Assembly: GCA_905214225.1 (NCBI GenBank)
Contig: CAJMLL010000004.1
Coordinates: 27,946 to 91,945 of the forward strand
DNA from: an uncultured bacterium
GTDB taxonomy: Bacteria; Bacillota; Clostridia; Peptostreptococcales; Anaerovoracaceae
Reading direction: 5' to 3'
DNA length: 64,000 nucleotides
The notes below the pieces were generated by a model. The model searched no databases and was not told the origin of the DNA. It saw nothing but the letters and a program-made list of their open reading frames with translations. A program made the translations under genes and the position numbers. Positions 55,389 to 64,000 of the stretch are shown piece by piece. Each line of letters opens with the position of its first letter. Position 1 is the first letter of the stretch.

Positions 55389-56390
55389 ATGAGTAAAGTT
55401 GCGGTGATCGGTGCCGGAAGCTGGGGAACAGCCCTTGCGATGACGCTGGCGCATAAAGGTCATGAAGTTTATCTGGTGGTGCACAGTCAGAAGCACCTGG
55501 ATGCCATGAAGGAGTCCGGAGAGAATGGAAGATATCTCCCGGGCGTAAAACTGGAGCCTGGCATTCATCTGACAATGGACAGAGGAGAGGCGCTGGAGAG
55601 TGCCTGCGCGGTTGTTTTTGCCGCACCGGCACAGAAATTCCGCTCCGCGTTCGAACAGACGATTCCTTACATGGATGATGGAATTATCGTGGTTAATGCC
55701 GCGAAAGGAATCGAAAAAGGAACGCTTCTTCAGCTTCATATGGTCGCGCATATTCTCCGCCCGGATTTTCCGTATGTAGCAATTTCCGGGCCGTCTCACG
55801 CAGAGGAAGTCTGCCGCTTCCTGCCGACGACTGTCGTTGCAGCTTCAGAAAATCCGGAGGCTGCGGAATTCGTGCAGGATCTGTTCATGACCGACCGTTT
55901 CCGTGTCTATACGAATGATGATCTGGTGGGCGTGGAGCTGGGCGGAGCCCTGAAAAATATTATTGCTCTCGGTGCCGGTGTAAGCGACGGAATCGGATAC
56001 GGCGACAATGCCAAGGCCGCGCTGATGACCAGAGGCCTGACAGAAATGATCCGCCTGGGTCTGAAGATGGGCGCCCGCCAGGAAACCTTTGCCGGTCTGA
56101 CGGGAATGGGCGACATGATCGTCACCTGCACCAGCATGCACTCCAGAAACCGCCGCTGCGGAATCCTGATCGGACAGGGAACCGAGCCGCAGAAGGCCGT
56201 GGAGCAGATCGGCATGGTCGTTGAGGGCATTACGACCGCTGAGGCAGCCGCTAAACTGGCACGCCGTCATCATGTGGAAATGCCGATCACACAGTGCATC
56301 AACGCCTGCATGAAGGGCGAGCTGACGCCAAGAGAAGCCGTCGATCAGCTGATGACCAGAGACAGAAAAAATGAAATGAACTTCCGCTAA
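55389..56390 (+). CDS. gpsA: Glycerol-3-phosphate dehydrogenase [NAD(P)+] GpsA
   Basis: GpsA reduces dihydroxyacetone phosphate to glycerol 3-phosphate for lipid synthesis. From the chosen ATG it has 333 residues. The NAD(P)-binding GAGSWGTA starts at residue 8, with GPSHAEEVC and the catalytic region GGALKNIIALGAG further on. AAAGGAGAG before 55389 decides between this ATG and an in-frame one at 55323. It forms a functional set with plsX and plsY in the same cluster. Confidence 0.96.
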   Translation: MSKVAVIGAGSWGTALAMTLAHKGHEVYLVVHSQKHLDAMKESGENGRYLPGVKLEPGIHLTMDRGEALESACAVVFAAPAQKFRSAFEQTIPYMDDGIIVVNAAKGIEKGTLLQLHMVAHILRPDFPYVAISGPSHAEEVCRFLPTTVVAASENPEAAEFVQDLFMTDRFRVYTNDDLVGVELGGALKNIIALGAGVSDGIGYGDNAKAALMTRGLTEMIRLGLKMGARQETFAGLTGMGDMIVTCTSMHSRNRRCGILIGQGTEPQKAVEQIGMVVEGITTAEAAAKLARRHHVEMPITQCINACMKGELTPREAVDQLMTRDRKNEMNFR

Positions 56391-56448
56391 GGCCGGATCT
56401 GAGAACACGGATTCGTCCCTGGCGGAGAAGAGGAGAATAAGAGAATAT

Positions 56449-57933
56449 ATGAGTACAACGTTTCATATCACGACATTCGGATGTCAGATGAATGAACACG
56501 ATTCTGAGATTATGGCGGGACTGCTCAGCGATATGGGCATGACCCAGGTGAAAGAGCGGAAAGACGCAAATGTCGCGATCATCAACACCTGCAGTGTCAG
56601 AGATAACGCCGACAAGCGCTTTTTCGGAACGCTGGGGCAGCTGAAGCGCAGAAAGATGAACGATCCTGACTTTTACGTCTGCGTCTGCGGATGCATGATG
56701 CAGCAGCAGCGCGTCATCGACCAGATCAAGGCGAAATACCCATGGGTCGACCTGATTTTCGGCACCCACAATATCGAGCGTCTGCCGCACCTCCTGCGCA
56801 GCGTCATGCAGAATCACAATCAGGAGATGGAAATTCTGGACGGCGGAGCAGACCGGAAAGTTCCCGAACACCTTCCGATGAAGAGGCTGTATAGGGAGAA
56901 AGCCCTGGTTAACATCACCTTTGGCTGCAACAACTTCTGCACCTACTGCATCGTCCCTTATACTAGGGGCCGCGAGATCAGCAGACATCCGGAAGAGATT
57001 CTGAGAGAGATCCAGAGCCTTGCCGATGACGGCGTCAGAGAGGTTATGCTTCTGGGACAAAACGTAAACTCCTACAAGGGAGAATACGAGCTGCCGGAAA
57101 CCGCGCAGAGAGCCGCCTGGAAGCCGGAAACCGAAGAAGAAAAGAAAGAAGCCGAGAAGAGCAGCGGATACTGCACTTTCTCCCATCTGATCCGCCTCGT
57201 TGCAGAAATAGACGGAATCAAACGGATCCGCTTCATGACCTCTCATCCTAAGGATCTTTCCCCGGAACTGATTGACACCTTCCGGACCTGTGATAAACTG
57301 TGCAAGAACATCCATCTGCCGGTGCAGTCAGGATCCGACCGGATTCTGAAGAGAATGAACCGGCATTACGATAAAGAGAAATACCTGAGCCTTGTAGACC
57401 GGCTGAAGAAGGCTGTTCCGGGAATTACCATTTCCACGGATATTATTGTCGGTTTCCCGGGAGAGACGGAAGAGGATTTCCAGGATACACTGGATGTGGT
57501 CAGCCGCGTGTGCTACGACTCCGCCTTCACCTTCCTGTACTCCATCAGGAAAGGCACACCTGCCGCAGGTTATGAGGATCAGATTCCGGACGATGTGAAG
57601 CATGAGCGTTTCAACCGTCTTGTAGATCTGGTAAATAGCTGCAGCGCAGAAAAAAATAAGGCTTATGAGGGTACGGTGCAGACCATCATGATTGAAGGAA
57701 AGAGCAAGAGAAACAAACAGGCTCTCTGCGGAAGAACAGACGGCTTCAAGCTTGTCAATTTCTCCGTTCTGCCTGAAGACCTGCCGGAAAACATCCGGAG
57801 ACGGGGAAGGTCCGTTACAGCTCTTGCCGATGCCTGGACCGGAAAATTCGCTGAAGTTGAGATCACCCAGGGGAAAACATTCAGCCTGGAAGGAAGACTG
57901 ATTTCCGTATTGGATGGGGAGAACAATCATTAG
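56449..57933 (+). CDS. miaB: tRNA-2-methylthio-N6-dimethylallyladenosine synthase MiaB
   Basis: Radical SAM methylthiotransferase that modifies A37 of tRNAs reading UNN codons. It has 494 residues. The N-terminal cluster cysteines are C12, C48 and C82; the radical SAM cysteines are C160, C164 and C167 (CNNFCTYC). A C-terminal TRAM domain includes GKSKRNKQALCGRTDG. A charged insertion of about 30 residues around 220-250 (rich in Glu/Lys) lies in the radical SAM domain, seen in several clostridial MiaB proteins. The ATG follows a GGAGAAGAGGAG stretch. Confidence 0.95.
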   Translation: MSTTFHITTFGCQMNEHDSEIMAGLLSDMGMTQVKERKDANVAIINTCSVRDNADKRFFGTLGQLKRRKMNDPDFYVCVCGCMMQQQRVIDQIKAKYPWVDLIFGTHNIERLPHLLRSVMQNHNQEMEILDGGADRKVPEHLPMKRLYREKALVNITFGCNNFCTYCIVPYTRGREISRHPEEILREIQSLADDGVREVMLLGQNVNSYKGEYELPETAQRAAWKPETEEEKKEAEKSSGYCTFSHLIRLVAEIDGIKRIRFMTSHPKDLSPELIDTFRTCDKLCKNIHLPVQSGSDRILKRMNRHYDKEKYLSLVDRLKKAVPGITISTDIIVGFPGETEEDFQDTLDVVSRVCYDSAFTFLYSIRKGTPAAGYEDQIPDDVKHERFNRLVDLVNSCSAEKNKAYEGTVQTIMIEGKSKRNKQALCGRTDGFKLVNFSVLPEDLPENIRRRGRSVTALADAWTGKFAEVEITQGKTFSLEGRLISVLDGENNH

Positions 57934-57952
57934 AATCGAGGGAGAATAGAAA

Positions 57953-59374
57953 ATGGGTAAATTTAGATACGGCATCGCGCTTCTGGCTGCCAAGATGTCC
58001 GTCCTTGCTCTGAAAATTACCAAACATAACGGAACGAACTTTCCGGGAATCGTCGCGCTGAAAATCTGTCCGGATTTTCTAAAATACGTGCATAAGCCGA
58101 AGACGATTATCGGTGTTACAGGAACCAACGGAAAAACGACCGTTTCCAACATGCTGAATGACCTTTTGACAAAACTGGGAAGAAATGTTCTGAACAACGG
58201 CATGGGTTCGAATATCAATACAGGAATCGCAACCTGCCTGATCAGCGGAGTAACGCTGTTCGGACGCGAGAAATACGATACCGCCGTTCTGGAGATCGAT
58301 GAGCGTTCCGCCCGCGTGGTTTTCCCGTATGTCCAGCCGGATCTGATGCTGATCAGCAACCTGTCCAGAGACTCTATCATGAGAAACGGCCATCCGGAAT
58401 ACATTAAATACATCCTGGAGCGCTACATGCCGGAGAAGACCCATCTGGTCCTGAATGCAGACGATCTGATCGCATCCTCTGTGGCTCCGGAAAATCCGAG
58501 AGTTTACTACGGAATCGACAAGATGCCGGGCGATTTCACCGAGTGCCGCAATCTCATCAACGACATGCAGATCTGCCCGAAATGCCACACAAAGCTGAAG
58601 TATAAATACATCCGCTACAGCAATATCGGAAAAGCATACTGTCCGAACTGCGATTTCAAATCGCCGGAGTATGACTGCGTGGCAAAAAATGTTAATGTCA
58701 ACAGCATGACGATGGACTATGAGGGCGGCGGCGAGTCCGCAGAATTCCGTCTTCTGAATCCGAGCACCTTCAACATTTACAATCAGGTATCCGCCATCAC
58801 CATGCTGCAGCAGCTGGGCTATTCCCTGGAAGAAATCCGCTCTGCCATGGAGAAGATTCACATCACAGCATCCCGTTTCGGCGTGCACCAGATCGGCGAC
58901 AAAGCCGTCAGAAACATTCTCTGCAAGGAGAAGAACGCCTATGCTGCATCCCGCGTATTCGAGTACGTAGGCGAGCAGCCGGGCACCAAGGAAATCCTGA
59001 TGTTCAACAACTGCATCGGAGACACCCATCACTGGTCAGAAAATACCTGCTGGCTCTACGACTGCGATTTTGAGTTCCTTGCCGACGATAAGATCAAACA
59101 GATCATTGTTTACGGCGACCGAGGACTGGACTATAAACTGAGAATGCTGATTGCCGGCGTGCCGGAAGACAGAATCACATACGTAAAAGATCCTGCAGAC
59201 GGCGTCGGAAAACTGAAGATGCTGCCGAACGACAATATTTACGTTTTCTATGGAACGGACTCCTTCAACCTGGGCATGAAAACGACCAGAGAAGCAGAGG
59301 CTGCCGTCCGCGCCTGGAACGATGCCCACGGCATTTCCAATGTGGTTGATGAGAATGACAAGGAGGAAGCGTAA
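57953..59374 (+). CDS. murT: MurT-like Mur ligase (lipid II isoglutaminyl synthase subunit)
   Basis: Mur ligase-family protein that, with GatD, amidates D-Glu of lipid II in Staphylococcus and Streptococcus. It has 473 residues. The ATP loop GTNGKTT is at 57-63. A MurT-specific zinc ribbon is present, C208, C211, C230 and C233. The C-terminal DUF1727 part contains WLYDCDFEF and YGDRGLDYKLRM; the Asp of WLYD probably matches the MurT residue proposed to guide ammonia. All nucleotide-binding parts look intact. The stop codon overlaps the gatD-like start, so the two are coupled. Confidence 0.88.
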   Translation: MGKFRYGIALLAAKMSVLALKITKHNGTNFPGIVALKICPDFLKYVHKPKTIIGVTGTNGKTTVSNMLNDLLTKLGRNVLNNGMGSNINTGIATCLISGVTLFGREKYDTAVLEIDERSARVVFPYVQPDLMLISNLSRDSIMRNGHPEYIKYILERYMPEKTHLVLNADDLIASSVAPENPRVYYGIDKMPGDFTECRNLINDMQICPKCHTKLKYKYIRYSNIGKAYCPNCDFKSPEYDCVAKNVNVNSMTMDYEGGGESAEFRLLNPSTFNIYNQVSAITMLQQLGYSLEEIRSAMEKIHITASRFGVHQIGDKAVRNILCKEKNAYAASRVFEYVGEQPGTKEILMFNNCIGDTHHWSENTCWLYDCDFEFLADDKIKQIIVYGDRGLDYKLRMLIAGVPEDRITYVKDPADGVGKLKMLPNDNIYVFYGTDSFNLGMKTTREAEAAVRAWNDAHGISNVVDENDKEEA

Positions 59375-60093
59375 TGAAGGCAGAAGTATTATATCCAGAA
59401 GTCGCAAACCTGTACGGAGAGCTGGGAAATATCCGCTATCTGAAGATGTCTGTTCCCGATATTGAAATTATCGAGACCGCGCTGAACGAACGCCCGCGTT
59501 TCCTGGATGAAGAAAATCAGATCGATCTCGTATACATGGGAACAATGACAGAGAGCGCGCAGATCGTTGTCCGCGATACAATGAACGAGTATCTGCCGGA
59601 GCTGAAAGCCGCCATTGAGCGCGGTCAGCGGATGCTCTTTACCGGCAACGCCACCGAGCTTCTGGGAACAAAGGTGCATGATAAGGAAAACGGAGACACT
59701 GAATTTCTGAATCTCTTCCCTTTCCACACAGAGCGTGATCTTATGCACCGCTACAACTCCCTGTACATCGGGAAATACGAAGATATCTCCATTGTCGGAT
59801 ACAAGAGCCAGTTCACACAGAGTTATCCGGACGGAGAGCTGCAGCCATTGTTTCAGACGGTACGCGGATGCGGCCTGAATCCGGACATTATGGAAGAGGG
59901 AATCCATTATAATAACCTTATGGCGACCTACATCATCGGACCTCTGTTCGTTCTGAACCCGAAATTTATGGTCCGCCTTCTGGAAGAAGCAGGACTGAAG
60001 GATGTTCATCCTGCCTTTGAAAAAGCAGCCATGGAAGCCTATGAAGAGCGCCTGGCCGAGTACAGCGAACCAGACCGCGGATTCATTTACTAA
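59374..60093 (+). CDS. GatD-like glutamine amidotransferase homologue lacking catalytic residues
   Basis: A 239-residue homologue of GatD, the glutaminase partner of MurT. The overall fit is good: LYPEVANLYGELGNI at the start, EEGIHYNNLMATYIIGP in the last third. In S. aureus GatD the nucleophile C94 lies in TICGGYQFLG and the base H189 in GTYLHGP. By my alignment these become G91 (FTGNATELLG) and I188 (ATYIIGP) here. The loop IGGGSD of GatD is also changed (MGTMTE). It should therefore not hydrolyse glutamine. It may be a structural subunit, use free ammonia, or serve another MurT reaction. Confidence 0.75.
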   Translation: MKAEVLYPEVANLYGELGNIRYLKMSVPDIEIIETALNERPRFLDEENQIDLVYMGTMTESAQIVVRDTMNEYLPELKAAIERGQRMLFTGNATELLGTKVHDKENGDTEFLNLFPFHTERDLMHRYNSLYIGKYEDISIVGYKSQFTQSYPDGELQPLFQTVRGCGLNPDIMEEGIHYNNLMATYIIGPLFVLNPKFMVRLLEEAGLKDVHPAFEKAAMEAYEERLAEYSEPDRGFIY

Positions 60094-60124
60094 CATCGGT
60101 TCGTAATTGGAGGAATGAAAAGCA

Positions 60125-60862
60125 TTGAATTTAAGAAATAAAAACGGACTTCTGATCGTCATCATCCTTGCGGCGATGGTCATTAGCCGCATGCTGGACG
60201 GAGGGTTCAGCGATGCAAGATTCTGGCTGGTGGAAGAAATCCTGACCCTGCCGGGCATCGTCATCGGCCTGTCCTTTCATGAATTCGGCCACGCCTGGAT
60301 GAGCGATAAACTTGGCGATCCGACACCGAGAGCGCAGGGCAGGCTGACTCTGAATCCGCTGGCCCATACCGACTGGTTCGGATTCATCTGCCTGATCTTC
60401 GCAGGCTTCGGATGGGGAATTCCGGTTCAGATCAATCCGAGATACTATAAACATCCGAGAAGAGATGAATTTCTGGTGTCCATTGCCGGAGTCGTCATGA
60501 ACTTCATCACCGCCTGTGTTTTTGCGCTGATCATGCGCTTCATGATTCATTCCGGCGTTGTGCTGACGACCATGTCATCATCCGGCGTCACACTGGCCCA
60601 GATCCTTCTGGACATTCTCCGCTATATCGTTGTGGTCAACGTCAGTCTGATGGTGTTCAACCTGCTTCCGGTTCCGCCGCTTGACGGATTCGGGATCATC
60701 ACCCAGATCTTCAATCTGAGAAAGTACAGCTGGTACTATCCGCTCTACAGAAGCGGATTCTGGATTCTGATGCTGCTGATTATGTTCAATGTCGTAAACA
60801 TTGTGCTGAATCCTGCAGTCAGCGGAATCTTAAATCTGATCAGCAAGACCATTCTTGCATAG
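60125..60862 (+). CDS. M50-family site-2 type protease
   Basis: A 245-residue membrane metalloprotease. The zinc motif HEFGH is at 52-56 and the third ligand is D187 in PPLDG. It has about five helices and no PDZ or CBS domain, typical of the short S2P group that is common in Firmicutes with unknown substrates. It starts on TTG 60125, supported by GGAGG 11 bases upstream, because the ATG at 60116 opens a different frame that ends at once. It follows the murT-gatD pair after 31 bases. Confidence 0.85.
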   Translation: MNLRNKNGLLIVIILAAMVISRMLDGGFSDARFWLVEEILTLPGIVIGLSFHEFGHAWMSDKLGDPTPRAQGRLTLNPLAHTDWFGFICLIFAGFGWGIPVQINPRYYKHPRRDEFLVSIAGVVMNFITACVFALIMRFMIHSGVVLTTMSSSGVTLAQILLDILRYIVVVNVSLMVFNLLPVPPLDGFGIITQIFNLRKYSWYYPLYRSGFWILMLLIMFNVVNIVLNPAVSGILNLISKTILA

Positions 60863-60872
60863 AAATTCATTG

Positions 60873-60910
60873 CGGGCGCCGCGGAGACAGGATTCCGGGC
60901 GTCCGTTTTT
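60873..60910 (+). terminator. Terminator after the M50 protease gene
   Basis: An 8-bp stem with one G-T pair (60873-60880 with 60898-60905) followed by TTTTT. Confidence 0.7.
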
Positions 60911-60929
60911 CACATGAGGAGGCATGGAA

Positions 60930-62180
60930 ATGGGAAAAGGCAGAGATTTTATTACATCGTTCGGTTATCCGATTGCGGATAATGAAAGTGATTTCCGGAG
61001 ATCCCTGAACGATTCCCTGCAGAAAACAGAGGCGGATGAAGTGATTCGTCTCTTAAACAGCCGCGCCGACCAGAATGAGCAGGAGTCAATCGACCATGAA
61101 GCGTTTTACCGGAGCAAGAACGCAAATCTTCCCCGGAGTCTCGCCATTTCCATCGGCTTTGAAGGAGATCTTCTGATCCGGACCTGCGACTGGATCAGCG
61201 CACATCCGCAGTATATCGGCAGAACCATTCTGGACCAGGGCTGTGATATCGGCCTGCTCTCCTTATTTATGGCAAAAAACTTCCCGGACAAGGAGATTAC
61301 GGGAATCGATACCTGCAGCGAGGCCATCCTGCTTGCATCGCAGCTGAAAGACCGTTTGGGCCTTGAAAACATACAGTTTTATACGGCAGAAGACTGGGAG
61401 AAGAAAACAGGACGGGGAAAAGGGAAAAAATCCTCTGAAGCGCTGCAGTATGAGACAGTCTTTTCCTCCCGGACACTGCAGGAAAACCTGGACAGCAGAC
61501 GCATTTCCGGCCTTGCTTTTTCACCTTTTGTCGAAAAGGTCAGAAAAAAAGAGAAGCTGTTCGTCCCTTATGCGAGAGTTCTGCATGGGCGCTGCGCGGA
61601 AAACGGAGGCCTTCTGTCCATTGAACGGCTGAATCAGCCCAGCGCGAGAGCAGCCTATATCAATGCCATGAAAAGAGCGGGATTCGACAGTGCTGCGGAA
61701 ATCGGTGCCCTGGACGCGCGGGATCTGGACCAGCACGAGCGGCTGGGCATATTCTGCGCGGAGAAGACGCAGGACGGCAGGGATAAGAAAAAACAGTATG
61801 ACGCGACGGATCTCGCCAGTCTCATGCTTCAGGAGCTTCCTCCGGAGCTGCCGGAATATCAGGGAGAAGACGCAGATGTCATCCTGGCGGCTGAACAGGC
61901 AGAACTGATCGAGGGAGCATATCTCTTTCAGGAACGCCATGTAATTGGCAAAATGGCGCTGTATTCCTCCGGAACCGATGAGGAGAGCCTCTGGTACTAT
62001 CAGGGAGTCTGGACAGGCGAGAGGGGAATTGCGCGCTATCCTCTGCAGATGAAAAGGGCGGCTCTGGAAAACCTCAGACTGCAGCTGAAGTCCATCCAGC
62101 AGTCCGGTTACACCGTCCGCTCGTTTACCCAGAAGAAGGATGGCCGGGAGCTTGTCCTCAGAGACCCGAGAAGAAAATAG
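60930..62180 (+). CDS. SAM-dependent methyltransferase of unknown target
   Basis: A 416-residue protein. Residues about 95-160 have a class I methyltransferase core: TILDQGCDIGLLSLF (motif I, Asp near 102) and ITGIDTCSEAILLASQ (motif II region). The first 90 residues and the last 220 are not recognisable; the middle has a basic, Lys-rich insertion (about 150-170). The target could be protein, RNA or a small molecule. GAGGAGG sits one base before an ATG at 60924 and 7 bases before the ATG at 60930, so the latter is preferred. A terminator separates it from the protease gene, so it is probably its own unit. Confidence 0.6.
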   Translation: MGKGRDFITSFGYPIADNESDFRRSLNDSLQKTEADEVIRLLNSRADQNEQESIDHEAFYRSKNANLPRSLAISIGFEGDLLIRTCDWISAHPQYIGRTILDQGCDIGLLSLFMAKNFPDKEITGIDTCSEAILLASQLKDRLGLENIQFYTAEDWEKKTGRGKGKKSSEALQYETVFSSRTLQENLDSRRISGLAFSPFVEKVRKKEKLFVPYARVLHGRCAENGGLLSIERLNQPSARAAYINAMKRAGFDSAAEIGALDARDLDQHERLGIFCAEKTQDGRDKKKQYDATDLASLMLQELPPELPEYQGEDADVILAAEQAELIEGAYLFQERHVIGKMALYSSGTDEESLWYYQGVWTGERGIARYPLQMKRAALENLRLQLKSIQQSGYTVRSFTQKKDGRELVLRDPRRK

Positions 62181-62205
62181 CTGTATACATGTTGGAAGCT
62201 GCGTA

Positions 62206-62234
62206 ATTGTTCATGCAATTGTGTTAAAATTATA
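62206..62234 (+). promoter_or_regulatory. Possible promoter of the CoA-transferase gene
   Basis: TTGTTC (62206-62211), a 17-base spacer and TTATAT (62229-62234). It matches the consensus only moderately. Confidence 0.4.
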
Positions 62235-62320
62235 TCTGGTGCTTTCTGACAGGATCTGGCGGCTTCTGCATCATGCCGCAGGATCAGACAGAATATCTGA
62301 ATAACGGAGGGAGAGAAGTT

Positions 62321-63661
62321 ATGACAACAATCAGGGAAGAATATAACAGAAAGCTGGTGTCCGCCGATGAAGCGGTAAAATGCGTTCAGGACGGAGACTG
62401 GCTGGACTACGGTCAGGCAGTTTCATTTCCGAACGATCTGGACGCGGCTCTGGCAAAACGCGCCGGCGAGCTGCACGATGTCAAAATCCGCAGCGCGATC
62501 ACGATGCGGCCGATAAAATCCATTGAAGCCGACAAGGACGGAACATCATTCACACTGAATCTCTGGCACTGTTCAGGCATCGACAGAAAATACATCGCGC
62601 AGGGCAGAGCCTTCCATCAGCCGATGCTGTTCAGAGACTGCGGCTCCTATTATGACAAAGGATACGCGCCGGTAAATGTTGCCATGATCACGGTATCCGA
62701 GATGGATCAGTACGGCAATTTCAGCTACGGACTGTCCAACTGCGTAAGCCAGTCCCTGCTGGATGCGGCAGATACAATCATCCTGGAAGAAAATCCGACC
62801 ATGCCTTTTGTCTACGGTATGGAGCGCGACCACATCAATATCCGTGACGTGGATTACGTTGTCCGCAGTACGACAGACGTCGCCACACTTCCGCCTCCGA
62901 AAGCCTCTGAGACGGATAAAAAAATCGCGGAGAATCTTTTCCCTTACCTGCATGATGGCATGACTCTGCAGCTGGGAATCGGCGGAACCCCGAACGCCCT
63001 TGGCTCCCTGATCGCAAAATCCGATCTGAAAGACCTGGGCATGCACACCGAACTGATGAGCGACGGCTACCTGGACCTGTACAAGGCCGGAAAGATCACG
63101 AATAAGAAGAAGGAACTGCACAGAGGAAAGGGCGTCTTCTCCGTCTGCAACGGATCCCGTGAACTGTACGACTTCCTGGATCACAATATTGACATTATTT
63201 CCGCACCGATGGACTACGTAAACAGTTTTGCCACCATCACAAAAATGGACAATTTCATTTCCATCAACGGCTGCATTGCGGTGGACCTCTATGGCCAGGT
63301 CAGCTCCGAATCCGTCGGAACAAGGCAGATCAGCGGCACCGGCGGGCAGCTGGACTTTGTCAGCGGCGCATACCGCTCCAATGGCGGCGGCTCCTTCCTG
63401 ACGCTGCATTCCACCTTCACCGATAAGAATGGAAACGTACACTCCAACATCAAGCCGAAATTCACCGGCGGAGACATCATCACGACCCCGCGCACACAGG
63501 CCGACCACATCGTAACCGAATACGGCGTCGCAGGCCTCATCGGCCGCACCACCTGGGAACGCGCAGAAGCACTGATTTCCATTGCCCATCCGGCAGTCAG
63601 AGACGAACTGATCGCAGAGGCAGAGAAACAGGGAATCTGGAGACGTTCCAACAAGCGCTAG
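62321..63661 (+). CDS. Acetyl-CoA hydrolase/transferase-family CoA-transferase
   Basis: A 446-residue CoA-transferase related to butyryl-CoA:acetate and 4-hydroxybutyrate CoA-transferases. Marks are GIGGTPNALG, GMHTELMSDG with E244 in the position where 4-hydroxybutyrate CoA-transferase carries its catalytic Glu (inferred alignment), SSESVGTRQISGTGGQ, and TEYGVAGLIGRT near the end. In gut Clostridia it would produce butyrate or related acids from acyl-CoA while activating acetate; the exact acyl substrate is not readable. GGAGGGAG before 62321 selects this ATG over one at 62273. Confidence 0.85.
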   Translation: MTTIREEYNRKLVSADEAVKCVQDGDWLDYGQAVSFPNDLDAALAKRAGELHDVKIRSAITMRPIKSIEADKDGTSFTLNLWHCSGIDRKYIAQGRAFHQPMLFRDCGSYYDKGYAPVNVAMITVSEMDQYGNFSYGLSNCVSQSLLDAADTIILEENPTMPFVYGMERDHINIRDVDYVVRSTTDVATLPPPKASETDKKIAENLFPYLHDGMTLQLGIGGTPNALGSLIAKSDLKDLGMHTELMSDGYLDLYKAGKITNKKKELHRGKGVFSVCNGSRELYDFLDHNIDIISAPMDYVNSFATITKMDNFISINGCIAVDLYGQVSSESVGTRQISGTGGQLDFVSGAYRSNGGGSFLTLHSTFTDKNGNVHSNIKPKFTGGDIITTPRTQADHIVTEYGVAGLIGRTTWERAEALISIAHPAVRDELIAEAEKQGIWRRSNKR

Positions 63662-63796
63662 GTTTTTCCACCGGACAAAATAAAAACTACAAGAAAAAAT
63701 TTTGAACAGGATACGGAAATCTTACCGGAGCATGATACCGTTCCGGAATCCAGTCAGGAAACGGTCGGTTTGAAAAATCGTGTGTTTCCAGTACAT

Positions 63797-63828
63797 CCGC
63801 GCGTCTGACCAGTGATTCAGACGCGCGG
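63797..63828. repeat. 12-bp hairpin after the CoA-transferase gene
   Basis: CCGCGCGTCTGA/TCAGACGCGCGG (63797-63808 with 63817-63828) with an 8-base loop. No T tract follows, so termination is uncertain. The rest of 63662-63882 shows nothing else. Confidence 0.55.
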
Positions 63829-63882
63829 AACATTCATCTGCCAATCATTAAATGTAAATTTTTTACAAGTTTAAAGAAAGAC

Positions 63883-63911
63883 TTGCATTAAGAGTATGTG
63901 CGTGTTATTAT
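63883..63911 (+). promoter_or_regulatory. Promoter of the tRNA gene
   Basis: TTGCAT (63883-63888), a 17-base spacer and TATTAT (63906-63911), about 35 bases before the tRNA start. Confidence 0.7.
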
Positions 63912-63945
63912 AATTAGGCGTTCTGATTTTGGAGCGAGTAAATGA

Positions 63946-64000
63946 GGCCAAGTAGTTCAGTTGGTTAGAATGCCAGCCTGTCACGCTGGAGGTCACCGGT
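63946..64000 (+). tRNA. tRNA-Asp (GTC), 3' end cut off
   Basis: The acceptor strand GGCCAAG (63946-63952) is followed by a D arm with GTTCAGTTGGTTAGA and an anticodon arm CCAGC-CTGTCAC-GCTGG, anticodon GTC. The window ends in the T arm (CACCGGT). It may open a tRNA cluster beyond the edge. Confidence 0.93.

Overview
The window comes from a low-to-mid GC Gram-positive anaerobe, most likely a member of the Clostridia (Eubacteriales). The pointers are strong GGAGG-type ribosome binding sites with sigma-A promoters of TTGACA-17-TATAAT form, an ftsW/spoVE-murG-divIB-ftsZ cell-wall cluster, a MurT/GatD-type pair, a NiaR-type NAD repressor, an EFR1-type ferredoxin, an enoate-reductase-like Old Yellow Enzyme and a CoA-transferase of the acetate/butyrate type. 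Nearly all genes lie on the plus strand. I see no prophage, insertion sequence or CRISPR array. A species cannot be named from this sequence alone.

Layout. 1-13.1 kb: cell division and housekeeping (ftsW fragment, murG, divIB, ftsZ, an rRNA methyltransferase-like gene, zapA, mutS2, DUF523, argS, a radical SAM protein, a TPR protein). 13.2-14.5 kb: an AT-rich island with one LytTR-domain gene. 14.5-17.1 kb: rpsB-tsf behind a clear promoter, then a fluoride channel. 17.2-21.9 kb: a LysR regulator divergent from a membrane protein, an Old Yellow Enzyme-like reductase and a flavodoxin/ferredoxin protein. 22.0-26.5 kb: de novo NAD synthesis, with nadA divergent from nadB-nadC-niaR and a shared control region whose two -35 boxes sit inside NiaR-like palindromes. 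26.6-28.7 kb: ridA, a BusR-like (GntR + RCK_C) regulator, and an unannotated minus-strand transcription unit. 28.9-34.8 kb: mrp, glpK, mntP, rdgB, a BrkB-family protein and a lipid kinase. 35.2-39.3 kb: three exported proteins (NlpC/P60; Ig-like plus transglutaminase; Ig-like plus YdjY). 39.4-47.0 kb: a DUF815 ATPase, valS, a two-subunit ThrE-type exporter and glyA. 47.1-56.4 kb: plsX-rnc-smc-ftsY-der-plsY-gpsA, which joins phospholipid synthesis, RNA processing, chromosome organisation and protein targeting. 56.4-64 kb: miaB, murT with a gatD-like gene lacking its catalytic residues, an M50 protease, a methyltransferase, a CoA-transferase and the start of a tRNA-Asp gene.

The points most worth a second look are: the GatD homologue that has lost both the nucleophilic Cys and the catalytic His while still coupled to an intact MurT; the roughly 520-nt minus-strand transcript at 28.07-28.6 kb, with a consensus promoter, a terminator and only a 20-24 codon ORF; the divergent nadA/nadB control region and the folded nadB leader; the cluster of TTCTTAAGAA palindromes ahead of the NlpC/P60 gene; and the AT-rich LytTR island. 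None of these proves a wholly new system, but the first two are the best candidates for undescribed biology here.
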